Shown here piece by piece: positions 31,766 through 40,593 of a stretch of DNA of 44,596 bases. Below the pieces are notes generated by a model. That model ran no database searches and was not told where the DNA came from. It worked only from the letters and a program-made list of their open reading frames with translations. Both the position numbers and the translations under genes were made by a program. The DNA is taken from NCBI GenBank assembly GCA_002336915.1, contig DDET01000038.1:1-44596 (forward strand), given 5' to 3'. Each line of letters opens with the position of its first letter. The first letter of the stretch is position 1. Origin of the DNA: Bacteroidetes bacterium UBA1947. GTDB taxonomy: Bacteria; Bacteroidota; Bacteroidia; Chitinophagales; Chitinophagaceae.

Positions 31766-31803
31766 GGCGGGAAATAAGTAATGCCTCAAAGATGAATTCT
31801 CCG

Positions 31804-31835
31804 ATGTGGATATCTTTTAAAGAAGATATCCACAT
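31804..31835. promoter_or_regulatory. perfect 13-bp inverted repeat upstream of imuA
   Basis: ATGTGGATATCTT (31804-31816) and its exact complement AAGATATCCACAT (31823-31835) flank a six-base spacer. The inner 11-mer GATATCCACAT also ends the repeat core at 31733-31743. The palindrome ends 55 bases before the imuA ATG, where an operator would be expected, and no T run follows. It may be a regulator site or simply an end of the repeat element. Function is a guess. Confidence 0.45.
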
Positions 31836-31890
31836 TCCCGGGCTTTATTAATTGCAATTGCTCACTTTCGCTTTATAAACCTGTAAAGGC

Positions 31891-32631
31891 ATGGTAAGCG
31901 CCGCTGTAAAAGATGATATTATACAACAACTGAAGAAAGAGCTACTTTCTTTGCAGGGGTATAAGAGAGCAGCAGGGGAGCAAGTAATAAGCTTTGGCCT
32001 TGGGCCTATTGAAAAAGCTTTCCCCGATCGAACATTTCCTGTGGGGGCTGTGCATGAGTTCATCAGCAATGCTACGGAAGATGCTGCAGCTACCAATGGT
32101 TTTATTGCAGGGTTGCTGGGGAAGCTCATGCGACAGACAGGAGTTTGCTTATGGGTAAGTACAAAACGCAGCCTTTTTCCGCCGGCATTAAAGCTGTTCG
32201 GTATAACTGCGGAACGCATTATATTCATAGACCTTAGCAGGCCAAAAGAAGCCTTGTGGACAGTGGAGGAAGCGCTGAAGTGCGAAGCGCTTGCAGCAGT
32301 GGTGGCAGAGATAAGTGAACTTAGTTTTACTGAATCGCGGCGATTGCAACTGGCAGTGGAGCAAAGCAAGGTAACTGGTTTTATACATCGCTACAATCCA
32401 CGAACTGAAAATACTGTTGCCTGCATTACGCGCTGGAAAATAAAACCAATAGCCAGTGCCATAGAAGAAGGCATGCCCGGCATTGGTTTCCCGCGCTGGA
32501 ATGTACAGCTACTTAAAGTGCGCAATGGCAAGCCAGGTGCATGGCAAGTGGAATGGTCGGCAGGAGGTTTTCAGCATATTACTTCGCAAGGGCTCTCTAT
32601 ATCTACAAGCGAAAAACGAAAAGCAGGATGA
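31891..32631 (+). CDS. imuA: ImuA-type protein of the translesion mutagenesis cassette
   Basis: This protein of 246 residues is the first gene of an imuA-imuB-dnaE2 set. It shows a RecA-like core plan (VGAVHEFISNATEDAAATNGFIAGLLGKL, then VCLWVSTKRSLFPPAL, and RIIFIDLSRPKEALWTVEEALKCEALAAVVAEI) but I see no clear Walker A motif, as in other ImuA proteins. ImuA is needed with ImuB and DnaE2 for damage-induced mutagenesis. ATG 31891 follows a gap of 596 bases with a repeat and a palindrome. The stop overlaps nothing; imuB starts one base later. I see no recognisable LexA box by eye. Confidence 0.88.
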   Translation: MVSAAVKDDIIQQLKKELLSLQGYKRAAGEQVISFGLGPIEKAFPDRTFPVGAVHEFISNATEDAAATNGFIAGLLGKLMRQTGVCLWVSTKRSLFPPALKLFGITAERIIFIDLSRPKEALWTVEEALKCEALAAVVAEISELSFTESRRLQLAVEQSKVTGFIHRYNPRTENTVACITRWKIKPIASAIEEGMPGIGFPRWNVQLLKVRNGKPGAWQVEWSAGGFQHITSQGLSISTSEKRKAG

Positions 32632-32632
32632 T

Positions 32633-34132
32633 ATGCCCAAACGTTTTGTCGCCATATGGTTTCGTCACTTAACAACTGACAGGATGGTACGCCGACGGCC
32701 GGAGCTAAAGGGTACTGCCTTTGTACTGGCAGCCACCGAACGCGGCAGGATGGTGATAAAAGCGAGTAGTATAGCAGCACAGGCACAGGGCATACATGTG
32801 GATATGGTGGTTGCAGATTGCAGGGCCATTATGCCTACACTGCAGGTGTTTGATGATAAACCGGGGCAGGCAGAAAAGTTGCTAAATGCATTAGCGGAAT
32901 GGTGCCTTCGCTATACCCCTGTTGTTGCAATAGACCTGCCCGATGGGCTGATACTGGATGTGAGTGGCTGCGCACACCTCTGGGGTGGTGAGCAAGCATA
33001 CCTGAAGGATATATTGATCAAGCTAAACAATTATGGCTATAATATACGTGCGGCCATGGCTGATACAGTGGGCACAGCATGGGCTATCAGCCGCTATGGG
33101 CAAATAAAACCCATCATAGAAAGCGGTGGGCAAGTTGAGGCATTATTGCCATTGCCAGCTGCGGCATTACGGCTTGAGGCCGGGATATTGGCAAAGCTGG
33201 ATAAGCTTGGACTGTATCAGGTACGCAGTTTTATAAAGATGCCGCGTACTGCATTGCGCAGGCGCTTTGGTCAGGAGTTGCTGAGCAGGCTGGACCAGGC
33301 ACTGGGGCAGGAGATAGAAGCATTGCAGCCTATAAGGCCGATCGAACCTTACCAGGAAAGGCTACCCTGCATGGACCCTATTCGTACGGCAACAGGCATT
33401 GAAATAGCAATAAGGAAACTACTGGAAAAACTTTGCGAGCGGCTTACAAAAGAGAGTAAGGGATTAAGGACCTGTGTATTGAAAGCCTACCGTGTAGACA
33501 ATAATATACAGCAGATAGATATAGGCACGAACAGGGCATCGCGTAATGTGGAGCATCTGTTCAAGCTCTTCGAAATAAAGATAGTACGCATAGAGCCTGA
33601 CCTCGGTATAGAACTTTTTATACTGGAAGCGCCTATAGTGGAAGAGCTTACCAGCGCGCAGGATGCACTATGGAATAGTGCCGGCAAGCATAATGATATG
33701 CGCATTGCAGAACTGCTGGACAGTATTGCCGGCAAGGTGGGCATAGCTGCCATTCATCGCTACCTGCCTGATGAGCATTACTGGCCTGAACGATCGGTGA
33801 AGCTTGCTTCTTCGCTGGAAGAAAAAGCGATCACCAACTGGCGGGAAGATATACCAAGGCCGGTGCATCTATTATCAAAGCCTGAAGCAATAGAGGTAAC
33901 TGTACCTATACCTGATTATCCACCCATGCTGTTTCGCTACAAAGGGAAACTATATAACGTGAGCAAGGCAGACGGCCCAGAACGTATAGAGCAGGAGTGG
34001 TGGATAGAGAAGGGCCTGTACCGCGACTACTACTGCGTGGAGGATGAGCATGGGGCGCGGTACTGGCTTTTCAGGCTGGGGCATTATGATAGCGGCGAAC
34101 CCAAATGGTTCATTCATGGATTTTTTGCGTAA
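32633..34132 (+). CDS. imuB: ImuB, Y-family polymerase-like protein without catalytic acids
   Basis: This 499-residue protein is related to Y-family DNA polymerases (palm, fingers, thumb and little finger) and ends with the ImuB-specific C-terminal region that meets the clamp and DnaE2. In the first motif the Asp is missing (FVAIWFRHLTTD) and the expected Asp-Glu pair is replaced in 'AIDLPDGLILDVSGCAHLWGG'. It should therefore be an adaptor, not a polymerase, as described for ImuB elsewhere. I chose the ATG at 32633, one base after the imuA stop. The upstream frame from 32483 lies inside imuA and is a shadow. The gap to dnaE2 is six bases, indicating one operon. Confidence 0.9.
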   Translation: MPKRFVAIWFRHLTTDRMVRRRPELKGTAFVLAATERGRMVIKASSIAAQAQGIHVDMVVADCRAIMPTLQVFDDKPGQAEKLLNALAEWCLRYTPVVAIDLPDGLILDVSGCAHLWGGEQAYLKDILIKLNNYGYNIRAAMADTVGTAWAISRYGQIKPIIESGGQVEALLPLPAAALRLEAGILAKLDKLGLYQVRSFIKMPRTALRRRFGQELLSRLDQALGQEIEALQPIRPIEPYQERLPCMDPIRTATGIEIAIRKLLEKLCERLTKESKGLRTCVLKAYRVDNNIQQIDIGTNRASRNVEHLFKLFEIKIVRIEPDLGIELFILEAPIVEELTSAQDALWNSAGKHNDMRIAELLDSIAGKVGIAAIHRYLPDEHYWPERSVKLASSLEEKAITNWREDIPRPVHLLSKPEAIEVTVPIPDYPPMLFRYKGKLYNVSKADGPERIEQEWWIEKGLYRDYYCVEDEHGARYWLFRLGHYDSGEPKWFIHGFFA

Positions 34133-34138
34133 AAGGAA

Positions 34139-37100
34139 ATGTGCGGTATGAGCTATACAGAACTACAGGTAACAACGAATTTCAGCTTTCTTCGCGGTGG
34201 CTCGCACCCTGAAGAGATGGTGGCACAAGCTGCAGCATTGGGCTATAAAGAGATAGCGATAACAGATGTGAATACCCTGGCAGGAATAGTGCGGGCGCAT
34301 GTGGCCGGAAGAGAACATAATATACGCATCATCCCTGCATGCAGGCTGGAACTGCAGGATGGGCCAAGCCTGCTTGCATACCCTACAGATAGAGATGCTT
34401 ATGCATGGCTTTCAGCATTGTTATCGGAAGGTAACAGAAGGACGGAAAAAGGACAATGCCATTTGTATAAGGCCGATGTGTACCGCTATGCTAAAGGGAT
34501 AAAATTTATTGCGGTGCCAACTCCTGCGCTCAATGCTGCTTTTGAATTGGGTGATGAGTTTCAAGTAGCATTGGATGAATACAGGCAATATTTAGGGGCG
34601 GACCTTTACCTTGGTGCCATACGATCTTACAGGGCAAATGATAGTAAAATACTTTATCGCCTTTCGCAGTTATCGCAGGAACTGGATATTCCGTTGGTTG
34701 CTATAAATGATGTGTATTACCACAACCCCGAACGAAGAGAGCTGCAGGATGTGCTGACCTGCATACGTGAAAAGTGTACCATCTATAATGCAGGTTTCCG
34801 ACTGTATCAAAATGCGGAACGATATTTAAAGCCTGCTAAAGAAATGCAGCGCCTCTTCCGGCAATACCCGGAGGCTATAGAGCGGACACAGGAAATTGCA
34901 AAGGCCTGCCAGTTTTCGCTGGATAGCCTGGAGTATGTGTACCCTGAAGAAATAACTAAGGAAGGAAGAACACCCCAGGAGGAATTAGTACACCTGGCAT
35001 GGCAAGGTGCCAGGGAACGATTTGGTGAATGCATTCCTGAAAAAATAAAGAAAAATATACAGGACGAACTAGACTTCATGGAGCGGAAAAATTATGCAGC
35101 TTATTTTTTGACCGTTTATGATTTCGTGGACTTTGCCAGGAGAAATAACATACTATGCCAGGGCAGGGGATCGGCGGCCAATTCTGTTGTTTGCTATTGC
35201 CTTGGTATCACCTCTGTCAATCCTGTTGAAATTAAGTTGCTCTTCGCAAGGTTCATGTCGGATGCGCGGGATGAACCTCCGGATATAGATGTGGACTTTG
35301 AGCACGAGCGACGGGAAGAAGTGATGCAATACATCTATAAAAAGTATGGCAGGGACAGGGCCGCGATCGTGGCAACTGTAACGCAAGTACATTTCAAGGG
35401 GGCGGTGCGCGATGTTGCAAAAGCAATGGGGCTATCCGTAGATGCAATTAACAGTCTCTCGAATTCGGGCTGGGAATTTACTGATGACTGGTATGAAGGG
35501 AAGAACGTGACCAGCGAAGGATTTGATCCTAATGATGCACATTTGATGAAAGTGTTAGCGCTCACCAGTCAATATATAGGCTTCCCGAGACAACTGGGGC
35601 AGCATACAGGTGGCTTTGTTATTACGCGAGGTAAGATAACAGACCTGTGTCCCATATTGAATGCAAGGATGGAGGACAGGACCAATATAGAATGGAATAA
35701 GGATGATATAGAGGCACTGGGATTTTTGAAAGTGGACGTATTGGCATTAGGTATGCTTACCTGTATACGTAAGGCATTTGATCTTGCTAAGCAGCATTAT
35801 GGGCTTGATCTTACATTGGCTAATATTCCGCAGGATGATACAGCAGTGTATGATATGATATGCCATGCAGACACAATTGGCGTTTTCCAGATAGAGAGCA
35901 GGGCACAGATGTCGATGTTACCACGCTTAAAGCCAAGGAAATTTTATGACCTGGTGATAGAAGTGGCAATTGTACGGCCGGGACCAATACAGGGAGATAT
36001 GGTGCATCCGTATTTGCGGCGTCGCGATGGGCTGGAGACTTATGAGATCCCCGAGCAATTGAAAGGTATCCTTGGGCGTACAGAGGGTGTGCCCTTATTC
36101 CAGGAGCAGGCTATGGAGATAGCCATAGTTGCTGCAGGCTTTACTCCGGCTGAGGCCGACCAGTTGCGGCGCAGTATGGCCACTTTTAAAGCCAGGGGAA
36201 AGGTGAGCTACTTCGAGGAAAAGCTGATCAATGGCATGAAAGCCAATGGCTACGAGGAAGATTTTGCGAGGCGTGTGTTCAGGCAACTGGAAGGTTTTGG
36301 TAGCTACGGTTTTCCTGAGAGCCATGCTGCGAGCTTTGCATTGTTGGTATATGTCTCTTCATGGATCAAGTGCCACTATCCCGATGTATTTGCCACTGCA
36401 TTGCTCAACAGTATGCCTATGGGCTTTTACCAGCCTGCACAGATAGTGATCGATGCAAAGAAGCATGGAGTGGAAGTGAGGCCTGTGGATATAAACTACT
36501 CCCGCTGGGATAATCTTCTTGAAGAGCAAAGTGGTAAATATTGTGCAATGCGTTTGGGCTTCAGACAGGTGAGGGGTATGAAAGAAGAGGATATGCAGCT
36601 GCTGGTGAATGCAAGAACGCAACCATTTACCAATATCTCTTCATTAGCTGAAGCCGGTATTACTATAACAACACTGGAAAAATTGGCTGATGCAGATGCC
36701 TTCAGATCAATAGGGCTGGACAGACGCCAGGCCTTGTGGGAAGTATCGGCATTGAGCGACAGGCTTGCAGGCATATTTACAGGACAGACGCCGGAAGCGG
36801 CTTCTGAAACAGGCATTGAATTGCCGGTAATGAAACTCTCCGAACATGTGATACATGACTATGCTGCTACCACCTTGTCGCTTAAGGCCCACCCGGTAAG
36901 CTTTGTAAGGAGCAAGCTGGAGGCGTTGCAGGTTACCCCTGCTGCCGATCTTGCTTTACTTGAGAATGGCGCGCCGGTTAAGGTAGCAGGCCTGGTACTG
37001 GTACGCCAACGCCCGGGTACTGCCAGCGGCATCTGTTTTATCACTATAGAGGATGAGACCGGATCGGCAAACCTGGTGGTCTTCCAGAAGTTATTTGATA

Positions 37101-37372
37101 AATACCGGAAAGAGATATTGCAATCAAAGCTGCTAATGGTAGAAGGTAAAGTGCAGAAAGAGGGAGAGGTGATACATGTGATCGTGAGGCGCTGCCATAA
37201 TGTATCGGGCTTACTGCGTAAGCTGACCGAGGTGGAAACTGAGACACTTCTTAAGCCAAATTTATCAAGGGCCGATGAGGATGGAGCTGATTATGCCAAT
37301 AAAGACAGCAGGACCAAAACCAAGAAAGTAGTGCAAGCAGAGATATTCCCGGCGGGTAGGAATTTCAGGTGA
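34139..37372 (+). CDS. dnaE2: error-prone DNA polymerase DnaE2 (C-family)
   Basis: This 1077-residue alpha-subunit-type polymerase has an N-terminal PHP domain (NFSFLRGGSHPEEMV, ITDVNTLAG), the polymerase palm with CQGRGSAANSVVCYCLGIT and the metal-binding PDIDVDFEHERREEVMQYI, and an OB fold near the end (PVKVAGLVLVRQRPGTASGICFITIEDETG). The short length and lack of the full C-terminal tau-binding part place it with DnaE2/ImuC and not with the replicative DnaE1. It carries out lesion bypass with ImuA and ImuB. It starts six bases after imuB at ATG 34139, although Met4 is also possible. A weak hairpin follows the stop. Confidence 0.95.
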   Translation: MCGMSYTELQVTTNFSFLRGGSHPEEMVAQAAALGYKEIAITDVNTLAGIVRAHVAGREHNIRIIPACRLELQDGPSLLAYPTDRDAYAWLSALLSEGNRRTEKGQCHLYKADVYRYAKGIKFIAVPTPALNAAFELGDEFQVALDEYRQYLGADLYLGAIRSYRANDSKILYRLSQLSQELDIPLVAINDVYYHNPERRELQDVLTCIREKCTIYNAGFRLYQNAERYLKPAKEMQRLFRQYPEAIERTQEIAKACQFSLDSLEYVYPEEITKEGRTPQEELVHLAWQGARERFGECIPEKIKKNIQDELDFMERKNYAAYFLTVYDFVDFARRNNILCQGRGSAANSVVCYCLGITSVNPVEIKLLFARFMSDARDEPPDIDVDFEHERREEVMQYIYKKYGRDRAAIVATVTQVHFKGAVRDVAKAMGLSVDAINSLSNSGWEFTDDWYEGKNVTSEGFDPNDAHLMKVLALTSQYIGFPRQLGQHTGGFVITRGKITDLCPILNARMEDRTNIEWNKDDIEALGFLKVDVLALGMLTCIRKAFDLAKQHYGLDLTLANIPQDDTAVYDMICHADTIGVFQIESRAQMSMLPRLKPRKFYDLVIEVAIVRPGPIQGDMVHPYLRRRDGLETYEIPEQLKGILGRTEGVPLFQEQAMEIAIVAAGFTPAEADQLRRSMATFKARGKVSYFEEKLINGMKANGYEEDFARRVFRQLEGFGSYGFPESHAASFALLVYVSSWIKCHYPDVFATALLNSMPMGFYQPAQIVIDAKKHGVEVRPVDINYSRWDNLLEEQSGKYCAMRLGFRQVRGMKEEDMQLLVNARTQPFTNISSLAEAGITITTLEKLADADAFRSIGLDRRQALWEVSALSDRLAGIFTGQTPEAASETGIELPVMKLSEHVIHDYAATTLSLKAHPVSFVRSKLEALQVTPAADLALLENGAPVKVAGLVLVRQRPGTASGICFITIEDETGSANLVVFQKLFDKYRKEILQSKLLMVEGKVQKEGEVIHVIVRRCHNVSGLLRKLTEVETETLLKPNLSRADEDGADYANKDSRTKTKKVVQAEIFPAGRNFR

Positions 37373-37373
37373 T

Positions 37374-37404
37374 TTCCGGTTTGCCGGGTAATTTAAAACC
37401 GGAA
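37374..37404 (+). terminator. possible weak terminator after dnaE2
   Basis: TTCCGGTTT (37374-37382) can pair with AAACCGGAA (37396-37404) around a 13-base loop, starting two bases after the stop codon. There is no clear T run after it, so it is at best a weak or Rho-assisted terminator. A second small hairpin, CAGTCAA (37435-37441) against TTGACTG (37457-37463), follows. Confidence 0.35.
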
Positions 37405-37479
37405 GTGGGATATTCACCCGACTATGCAGCCTGGCAGTCAACACTTAGCTTATTGTTTGACTGTCAATACATAAGGCAA

Positions 37480-37550
37480 AATACGAAATGAGGAGGGGAT
37501 GTTACAAATAATGATATCTACATTTTTTCGGCATGAGCAGCTGTGCAAAA
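37480..37550. repeat. dispersed repeat, copy C (partial)
   Basis: The 40 bases at 37482-37521 match the end core of copies A and B, with six differences from copy B. Similarity to copy B continues past it, through ACATTTTTTCG and GAGCAGCTGTG, to about 37545. The upstream blocks (TTATTTCC runs and the CAATATTT block) are absent, so this copy is truncated. It lies in the 385-base gap between dnaE2 and the YfiR-like gene, in the same orientation as copy B. The remaining gap holds a promoter box and no gene. Confidence 0.65.
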
Positions 37551-37646
37551 AGACTCCTAGAAAGTAGCTTTGTAGTATTCTCAAAGCATATGACGCGAAT
37601 CATATTTCATAATGAGTTTTAACATTCCTGAAGGTATCATATAATG

Positions 37647-37654
37647 TACCTTTG
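37647..37654 (+). promoter_or_regulatory. -7 promoter element of the YfiR-TonB-kinase operon
   Basis: TACCTTTG is an exact -7 match, 103 bases upstream of the first likely start (37758). I see only weak -33 sequence before it. The long leader is otherwise unremarkable. Confidence 0.5.
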
Positions 37655-37757
37655 ACATTGGATTACTGATAGGTAGTTGGCTAAGGCGCCAATAAATTAG
37701 TCCATATGGTGAGGATTCCATTGGTTATTTAGGTTTTGAAGCAAAATTGGATGGAAT

Positions 37758-38297
37758 TTGGGAGATGTCTACCACAGGTACCTGTTATTGAAAGTATTTA
37801 TCCTGGTCCAGTTACTGTTCCTTAGTTCGGTAGCTTGTGCACAACAGGTAACAGATTATAAAGTTCACGCCAATATAATTTACCGTTTCAGTAAATATGT
37901 AGAATGGCCGGACGTTAAGAAAAACGGAGATTTCATTATCGGCGTGGTGGGGGAATCTCCACTGTTCGATGAACTAAAAAAATTCACTGCAAATAAATTT
38001 GTTGGCAACCGGCAAATTGTAATCAAATCGTTCCCGTCTAGTTCCAATTCTTACGATTGCCATATCCTTTTTATCACGGAAAGTGAAAGCGAAAATTTAA
38101 GAAGGATAGTAAACATAACCCAAGGCAAACCAGTTTTGATCGTATCTGAATATAACGGGCTTGCCCGGAGGGGATCATGTATCAACTTTATCCTGGTAGG
38201 GGAGCATTTAAAGCTTGAATTCAACAAAAAGAATATTGTTCAAAGAGGGTTAAATATAGCGTCTGAATTGCTGAGCATGGGCACAGTGGTTGATTAG
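37758..38297 (+). CDS. periplasmic YfiR-like (DUF4154) protein
   Basis: This protein of about 179 residues has a signal peptide (VFILVQLLFLSSVACAQQ) and a YfiR/DUF4154-type body. HANIIYRFSKYVEWPD (near residue 40) is the hallmark, followed by DFIIGVVGESPLFDEL, DCHILFITESESENL and GKPVLIVSEYNGLARRGSCINFILVG, including the late Cys/Gly-rich turn of the family. In Pseudomonas YfiR is a periplasmic repressor of the YfiN diguanylate cyclase; here the neighbours are a TonB receptor and a histidine kinase. Starts are non-ATG: TTG at 37758 or TTG at 37788, the latter giving a clean signal peptide. Gap to the TonB gene: about 24 bases. Confidence 0.88.
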   Translation: MGDVYHRYLLLKVFILVQLLFLSSVACAQQVTDYKVHANIIYRFSKYVEWPDVKKNGDFIIGVVGESPLFDELKKFTANKFVGNRQIVIKSFPSSSNSYDCHILFITESESENLRRIVNITQGKPVLIVSEYNGLARRGSCINFILVGEHLKLEFNKKNIVQRGLNIASELLSMGTVVD

Positions 38298-38321
38298 TTT
38301 CAAACAGTACTAACAATATTG

Positions 38322-40586
38322 ATGATGAAAGAAGTTATTTACAAATTATTTTTCTATGTCCTTGCTATTCTAATAAGCAATAATGCGTATAGCCAGGATG
38401 ACTCCGCAAAACTTGATGACATGAGTTTGAAGGAGCTTTTGAATGTGAAGGTGACAACTGCGTCGAAGACATTGCAGGAATCGGACCTTGCTCCCGCATC
38501 GGTTGTTGTAGTTACCAAAGAGCAGATAAAAATAAGAGGGTACCAGTCGCTTTTGGATCTCCTTATTGATCTGCCTGATATTAAAGTGGATGATAAAATA
38601 TATTCCGTATCAAGGAACAGTGTAACGGTAAGGGGTATACAGGGGCAGCAAAATTTCTTTATCATGCTTGACGGTATTAAGATATCATCGCCAACAAATG
38701 AGGCGCTGCCTATAATGGAGAATTATCCTTTAAACCTTGCGGAACAAGTTGAGATCGTTTATGGCCCCTCGTCGGCATTATATGGTGCTGATGCTGTTGC
38801 CGGCGTTATTAATATAATTACAAAAAAAATAAACGGGAAAAATATAAATATTAATGCTTCGTCTATTGCCGGGAGTTATGGCTACACCAACAACACGCTC
38901 TATATAGCCAAATCGTTAGGCAGTAATTCAGATTTCGTTTTTTCAGGCCAATATTGCTATGACAAGCAGCCTGATTACAGCAAGGTATATAAATACGATT
39001 CATTTTATAATATTAGTTCTTATAAAACGGGTACATTTAATACAGTTTATGGTCCGGCTACGCCAAGCACACCTATTAAGCCGGTTTATGATGCATCCAC
39101 AATGGCCTACAATTTCTATGCAGCCCTTCGCCTGGATAACTTCAGTTTTTCCGTTTTTAGTAATTACACCAGGACACCCAGTGCGTATGGAAATAATACC
39201 AGTAATGCCATTTACAGCAAAGATGTTTTTATCGGGCAAAGAGTAACCGCAATAAGCGCATCATACAAGAAAACGATAGGTAAGATTACCAGTACTTCCT
39301 GGCTGATCGCCAATAAATATGTTCTTGAGCCGGGATCGAACTACCGTAATCTATATACAGCTATGGAGCCTGCTTATAAATATTCAATATCATCGTCTGT
39401 AAAAGCAGAAGAACAAATAGAATATAAAGCAACAAATAAATTAAATGTTATAGCCGGCGCCAGTTATGAATATTTTAATACTATACCTCAAAGTGCAGAC
39501 CTTGAGGAGCCTGTAGATATTAATGGCAAGATCGGAGGTACAATAGTTGGTACGAGGAGCTATTACTTACCCGATGGCTTACAGGCGGCATTCTATCATA
39601 TTATTTACAATAATGTAGGTACTTATTTACAATTGCAATATGCCCTAAATAAGAAGCTCAATTTTACAATTGGTGCGCGATACGACCATAATTCGAGGTA
39701 CGGAGAAACATTTAATCCCCGTGCGGGTATCGTTTACAGAGCCTCAGACAAAACTACATTTAAGATACTGTATGGCAGCGCATATCTGGCCCCGGCACCT
39801 ACCGATGCCTATGTAACTTATGGGTCATTTTATACGACCGACTCAGGTAAGACTTATGCATCATCATTTCTTCATCTGCCTAATCCCGGCTTAAAGCCCA
39901 TTACCTCGCAGAACTTTGAAATAAATGTCCGCCGTTACATTACCGATAACTTAACAGCTACAGTTGACGGATACTATACCAGGCTAAAGGGGGCGCATGA
40001 TTTCGACGATGATAATAGATCAACCAAACTATACCACAATATGTATAATGGAATACCGGTGGATTATATCGAGGTAATAGTGAATGAAGGAACGCAACAT
40101 AATTATGGAGGTAGTATAAGCTTAAACTTAAAACATTCGGTGGGTAGCATTATTTTGAACTCCTATGCTTCCTTTAGTTATGCAAATGGTACTATAGGAG
40201 ACCCGGATGAAACGGACAAGCAGATCGAGATCCCGTTCATATCGCCTTTTATGTTTCGTATAGGCACTGATATTAAAGTAGGCAAATTCAGCTGCTCGCC
40301 AAGACTTTTATTAATGGGAAGGCAAAGACTTCCCGGGTATGGCGACACTACCGGCGCCGTGATAAAACGACAAACGATTGCGGGATATGCACTGCTGAAT
40401 TTATCGGCCCGTTACGAGTTTAGCAAACGTTTTGCTGTTTTTGCCAACGCTACTAATTTGCTGAACCAGCGTTACCGTGCAGTAGGGTATAATATGGACC
40501 TAGACAATAAAAATACAGAACTATTTTATGGCCAACCGCAAGATCCTATAAGGATAACGGGAGGCCTAAGCTTATTATTTAATTAG
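38322..40586 (+). CDS. TonB-dependent outer membrane receptor
   Basis: This protein of about 754 residues has a signal peptide (ending NNAYSQ) and a plug domain (about 45-165: SDLAPASVVVVTKEQIKIRGYQSLLDLL, VRGIQGQQNFFIMLDGIKI, VEIVYGPSSALYGADAVAGVINIITKK). A 22-strand barrel follows, ending LSLLFN. There is no N-terminal carboxypeptidase-regulatory-like domain, so it is not a SusC-type sugar receptor; the plug opening 'MSLKELLNVKVTTASK' is the type often found next to YfiR-like genes. I start it at the second Met, 38322, since 38319 is TTG. The barrel has no visible ligand marks. It is followed by the kinase after eight bases. Confidence 0.93.
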   Translation: MMKEVIYKLFFYVLAILISNNAYSQDDSAKLDDMSLKELLNVKVTTASKTLQESDLAPASVVVVTKEQIKIRGYQSLLDLLIDLPDIKVDDKIYSVSRNSVTVRGIQGQQNFFIMLDGIKISSPTNEALPIMENYPLNLAEQVEIVYGPSSALYGADAVAGVINIITKKINGKNININASSIAGSYGYTNNTLYIAKSLGSNSDFVFSGQYCYDKQPDYSKVYKYDSFYNISSYKTGTFNTVYGPATPSTPIKPVYDASTMAYNFYAALRLDNFSFSVFSNYTRTPSAYGNNTSNAIYSKDVFIGQRVTAISASYKKTIGKITSTSWLIANKYVLEPGSNYRNLYTAMEPAYKYSISSSVKAEEQIEYKATNKLNVIAGASYEYFNTIPQSADLEEPVDINGKIGGTIVGTRSYYLPDGLQAAFYHIIYNNVGTYLQLQYALNKKLNFTIGARYDHNSRYGETFNPRAGIVYRASDKTTFKILYGSAYLAPAPTDAYVTYGSFYTTDSGKTYASSFLHLPNPGLKPITSQNFEINVRRYITDNLTATVDGYYTRLKGAHDFDDDNRSTKLYHNMYNGIPVDYIEVIVNEGTQHNYGGSISLNLKHSVGSIILNSYASFSYANGTIGDPDETDKQIEIPFISPFMFRIGTDIKVGKFSCSPRLLLMGRQRLPGYGDTTGAVIKRQTIAGYALLNLSARYEFSKRFAVFANATNLLNQRYRAVGYNMDLDNKNTELFYGQPQDPIRITGGLSLLFN

Positions 40587-40593
40587 GCCCGGA

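Noticed and set aside
31400..31890. Insertion sequence with transposase
   Set aside because: No open frame of any length with transposase motifs and no terminal inverted repeats around the repeat copies were found; only non-coding repeat is visible.
32483..32632. Upstream extension of imuB
   Set aside because: It overlaps the end of imuA and adds residues foreign to ImuB; the ATG at 32633 fits the family N-terminus (MPKRFVAIWF).
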